Assembly (NCBI GenBank): GCA_963812915.1
Contig: CAWEXB010000013.1
Span: 124,001 to 188,000 of the forward strand
Direction of reading: 5' to 3'
DNA: 64,000 bases
DNA from: JACVRW01 sp963812915
GTDB lineage: Bacteria; Actinomycetota; Thermoleophilia; Solirubrobacterales; Thermoleophilaceae
Each line of letters starts with the position of its first letter. Position 1 is the stretch's first letter. This document shows, in pieces, positions 62,647 through 64,000 of this stretch. A model generated the notes under the pieces. It did no database searches. It was not told the DNA's origin and worked only from the letters and a program-made list of their open reading frames with translations. The position numbers and the translations under genes were made by a program.

Positions 62647-64000
62647 ATGAACTACTTCGTCACCGGAGCCACGGGCTTCATCGGCCGGCATCTCGTGGCC
62701 GAGCTCCTGAAGCGCGAAGGCACGGTCTACGTGCTCGTGCGCGAGGGCTCGCGCGGGAAGCTCGACGCGCTGCGTGCAGCGGCTTGGCGCGCCGGAGGGG
62801 CGAATCGTTGCGGTCCCGGGCGACCTGTCCAAGCCGGCCCTCGGCGTCGACGGTTTCGACAAGCGCATCGACCACCTGTTCCACCTCGCCGCCGTCTACG
62901 ACGTCGAGGCCGATGAGGAGGCCTCGGAGCGGGCGAACATCGACGGCACGCGGCACGTGATCGAGTTCTCGAACTCTCACGACGTCGGTCGCTTCCATCA
63001 CGTCAGCTCGATCGCCGTGGCGGGCGAGTACCCCGGCGTGTTCCAGGAGGACATGTTCGACGAGGGACAGGTCCTGCCGCATCACTACCACCGGACCAAG
63101 TACGAGGCCGAGCGGATGGTGCGCGAGGAGGTCGAGGCGAAGACGCTCGTCTTCCGGCCGGGGATCGTCGTGGGCCACTCCGAGACCGGCGAGATGGACA
63201 AGATCGACGGTCCCTACTACTTCTTCAAGCTGCTCCAGAAGCTTCGCCACGCGCTGCCCGAGTGGGTGCCGCTGGCGGGCCCGCAGGGGGGCGAGACCAA
63301 CATCGTGCCCGTCGACTTCGTCGCCAGGGCGATGGATCACATCGCGCATCTCCCGGACGACGAGCTGCCCGGCGACGCCTTCCACCTCGTCGACCCCGAG
63401 CCGATGAAGGTCGGCGAGGCGCTCAACGAGTTCGCGAAGGCCGCTCACGCGCCGCAGTTCGCCCTGCGGATCGACCAGCACATGACGAACGTGGTCCCCA
63501 AGCCCGTGCGCGCCGGTGTGATGGCGCTGCCCACCGTCAAGCGGATCCGCAACCAGCTCTACCACGACCTCGGGATCCCACCCGCGGCGGTGGAGAACCG
63601 CGACTTCCGCTGCAAGTTCGACGCGCGCGACGCCCAGCGTGCGCTCGCAGGGACCGGGATCGCGGTGCCGCCGCTCTCCACCTACGCGCCTCGGCTATGG
63701 GACTACTGGGAGCGCAACCTCGACCCCGACCTCTTCCGCGACCATTCGCTGGCGGGCGCGATCAAGGGCAAGAAGATCCTGATCACGGGCGCGTCCAGCG
63801 GCATCGGGCGCGAGACCGCGCTGAAGGTGGGCGACGCGGGTGGCGAGATCCTGCTCGTGTCGCGCACGCGCGAGAAGCTCGAGGAGGTGGCGTCCCAGGT
63901 CGAGCAGCGGGGCGGCACGGCCCACGTCCACCCGTGCGACCTCTCGGACCTGGGCGACGTCGATCGTCTGGCGGAGGAGGTGCTCCGGGAACACGGCGGG
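62647..64000 (+). CDS. Fatty acyl-CoA reductase homologue (epimerase plus SDR), C-terminus cut by window edge; one frameshift
   Basis: Visible part about 450 residues; comparable proteins are about 660. N-terminal extended-SDR NADP site NYFVTGATGFIGRHLVAELLKREG, then HHVSSIAVAGEYPGVFQEDMFDEG with catalytic HYHRTKYEAERMVREE, GIVVGHSETGEMDKIDGPYYFFKLLQKLRHALPEWVP and YAPRLWDYWERNLDPDLFRDH; a second SDR begins GKKILITGASSGIGRETALKVGDAG. Order and landmarks closely follow the Marinobacter fatty acyl-CoA reductase as I recall it. The frame breaks near 62771-62774; one base less gives LVQRLGAPEGR. Expected to reduce acyl-CoA to fatty alcohol or aldehyde, perhaps for wax or lipid synthesis. Confidence 0.82.

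Noticed and set aside
1..64000. CRISPR array, tRNA or rRNA genes, insertion sequences
   Set aside because: No regularly spaced repeats, cloverleaf sequences, rRNA signatures or transposase motifs were found by eye; short RNA genes could still be missed without a covariance search.

Overview
The window is about 70% GC, with dense, mostly minus-strand genes, many GTG/TTG starts and 1-13 bp stop/start overlaps. The housekeeping genes (ClpC, FtsH with an HEMGH site, class II LysRS, GreA, type III pantothenate kinase, a type II fatty-acid cluster) and the style of the regulators suggest an actinobacterium, perhaps of class Thermoleophilia (Solirubrobacterales/Gaiellales). That placement is inference; no rRNA or tRNA gene is present.

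Region 1 (1-26.2 kb) is a methylated-amine catabolic island. It holds a trimethylamine dehydrogenase (cut by the left edge), an APC-family permease, and two complete sets of a glutamine-synthetase-like ligase plus three split glutamate-synthase-like proteins. Module 2 (14.0-26.2 kb) reads as a canonical N-methylglutamate pathway: gmaS, mgsABC, a four-subunit sarcosine-oxidase-type dehydrogenase (soxD-A-G-B order), formate-tetrahydrofolate ligase and a GntR/HutC regulator. Inferred flow: trimethylamine -> dimethylamine -> methylamine -> gamma-glutamylmethylamide -> N-methylglutamate -> methylene-tetrahydrofolate. Module 1 (4.1-12.1 kb) is a divergent parallel set: a different ligase, mgsABC-like genes with an enlarged FMN subunit, two tandem single-chain FAD oxidases and a zinc-ribbon membrane protein. 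Its substrate is unknown and it is the best candidate here for an undescribed system. Five promoters of the island carry related 11-bp sequences.

Region 2 (26.2-34.4 kb) has a BBE-type FAD oxidase, a large signalling ATPase, clpC and a lipoprotein. Region 3 (34.4-45.7 kb) is one long minus-strand run: fabD-fabH-fabG-acpP-fabF-accD-SGNH hydrolase-MaoC dehydratase-fabI-coaX-dus-greA-lysS. Region 4 (45.8-52.9 kb) holds a NarL-type two-component pair, a zinc-ribbon protein, folK-folB-folP, a HAD hydrolase, ftsH and hpt. Region 5 (53.0-64 kb) has an exported GH15/glucodextranase-like enzyme, a phosphorylase-like unknown, upp, a LysR regulator, tilS, a MerR-cyclase fusion and a fatty acyl-CoA reductase homologue cut by the right edge.

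Eleven positions break otherwise intact genes, each by a net single added base, nearly all in G/C runs and on both strands. This looks like a sequence-quality signature rather than gene decay. Affected genes are annotated as one CDS across the break. No stretch longer than 300 bases lacks a gene.
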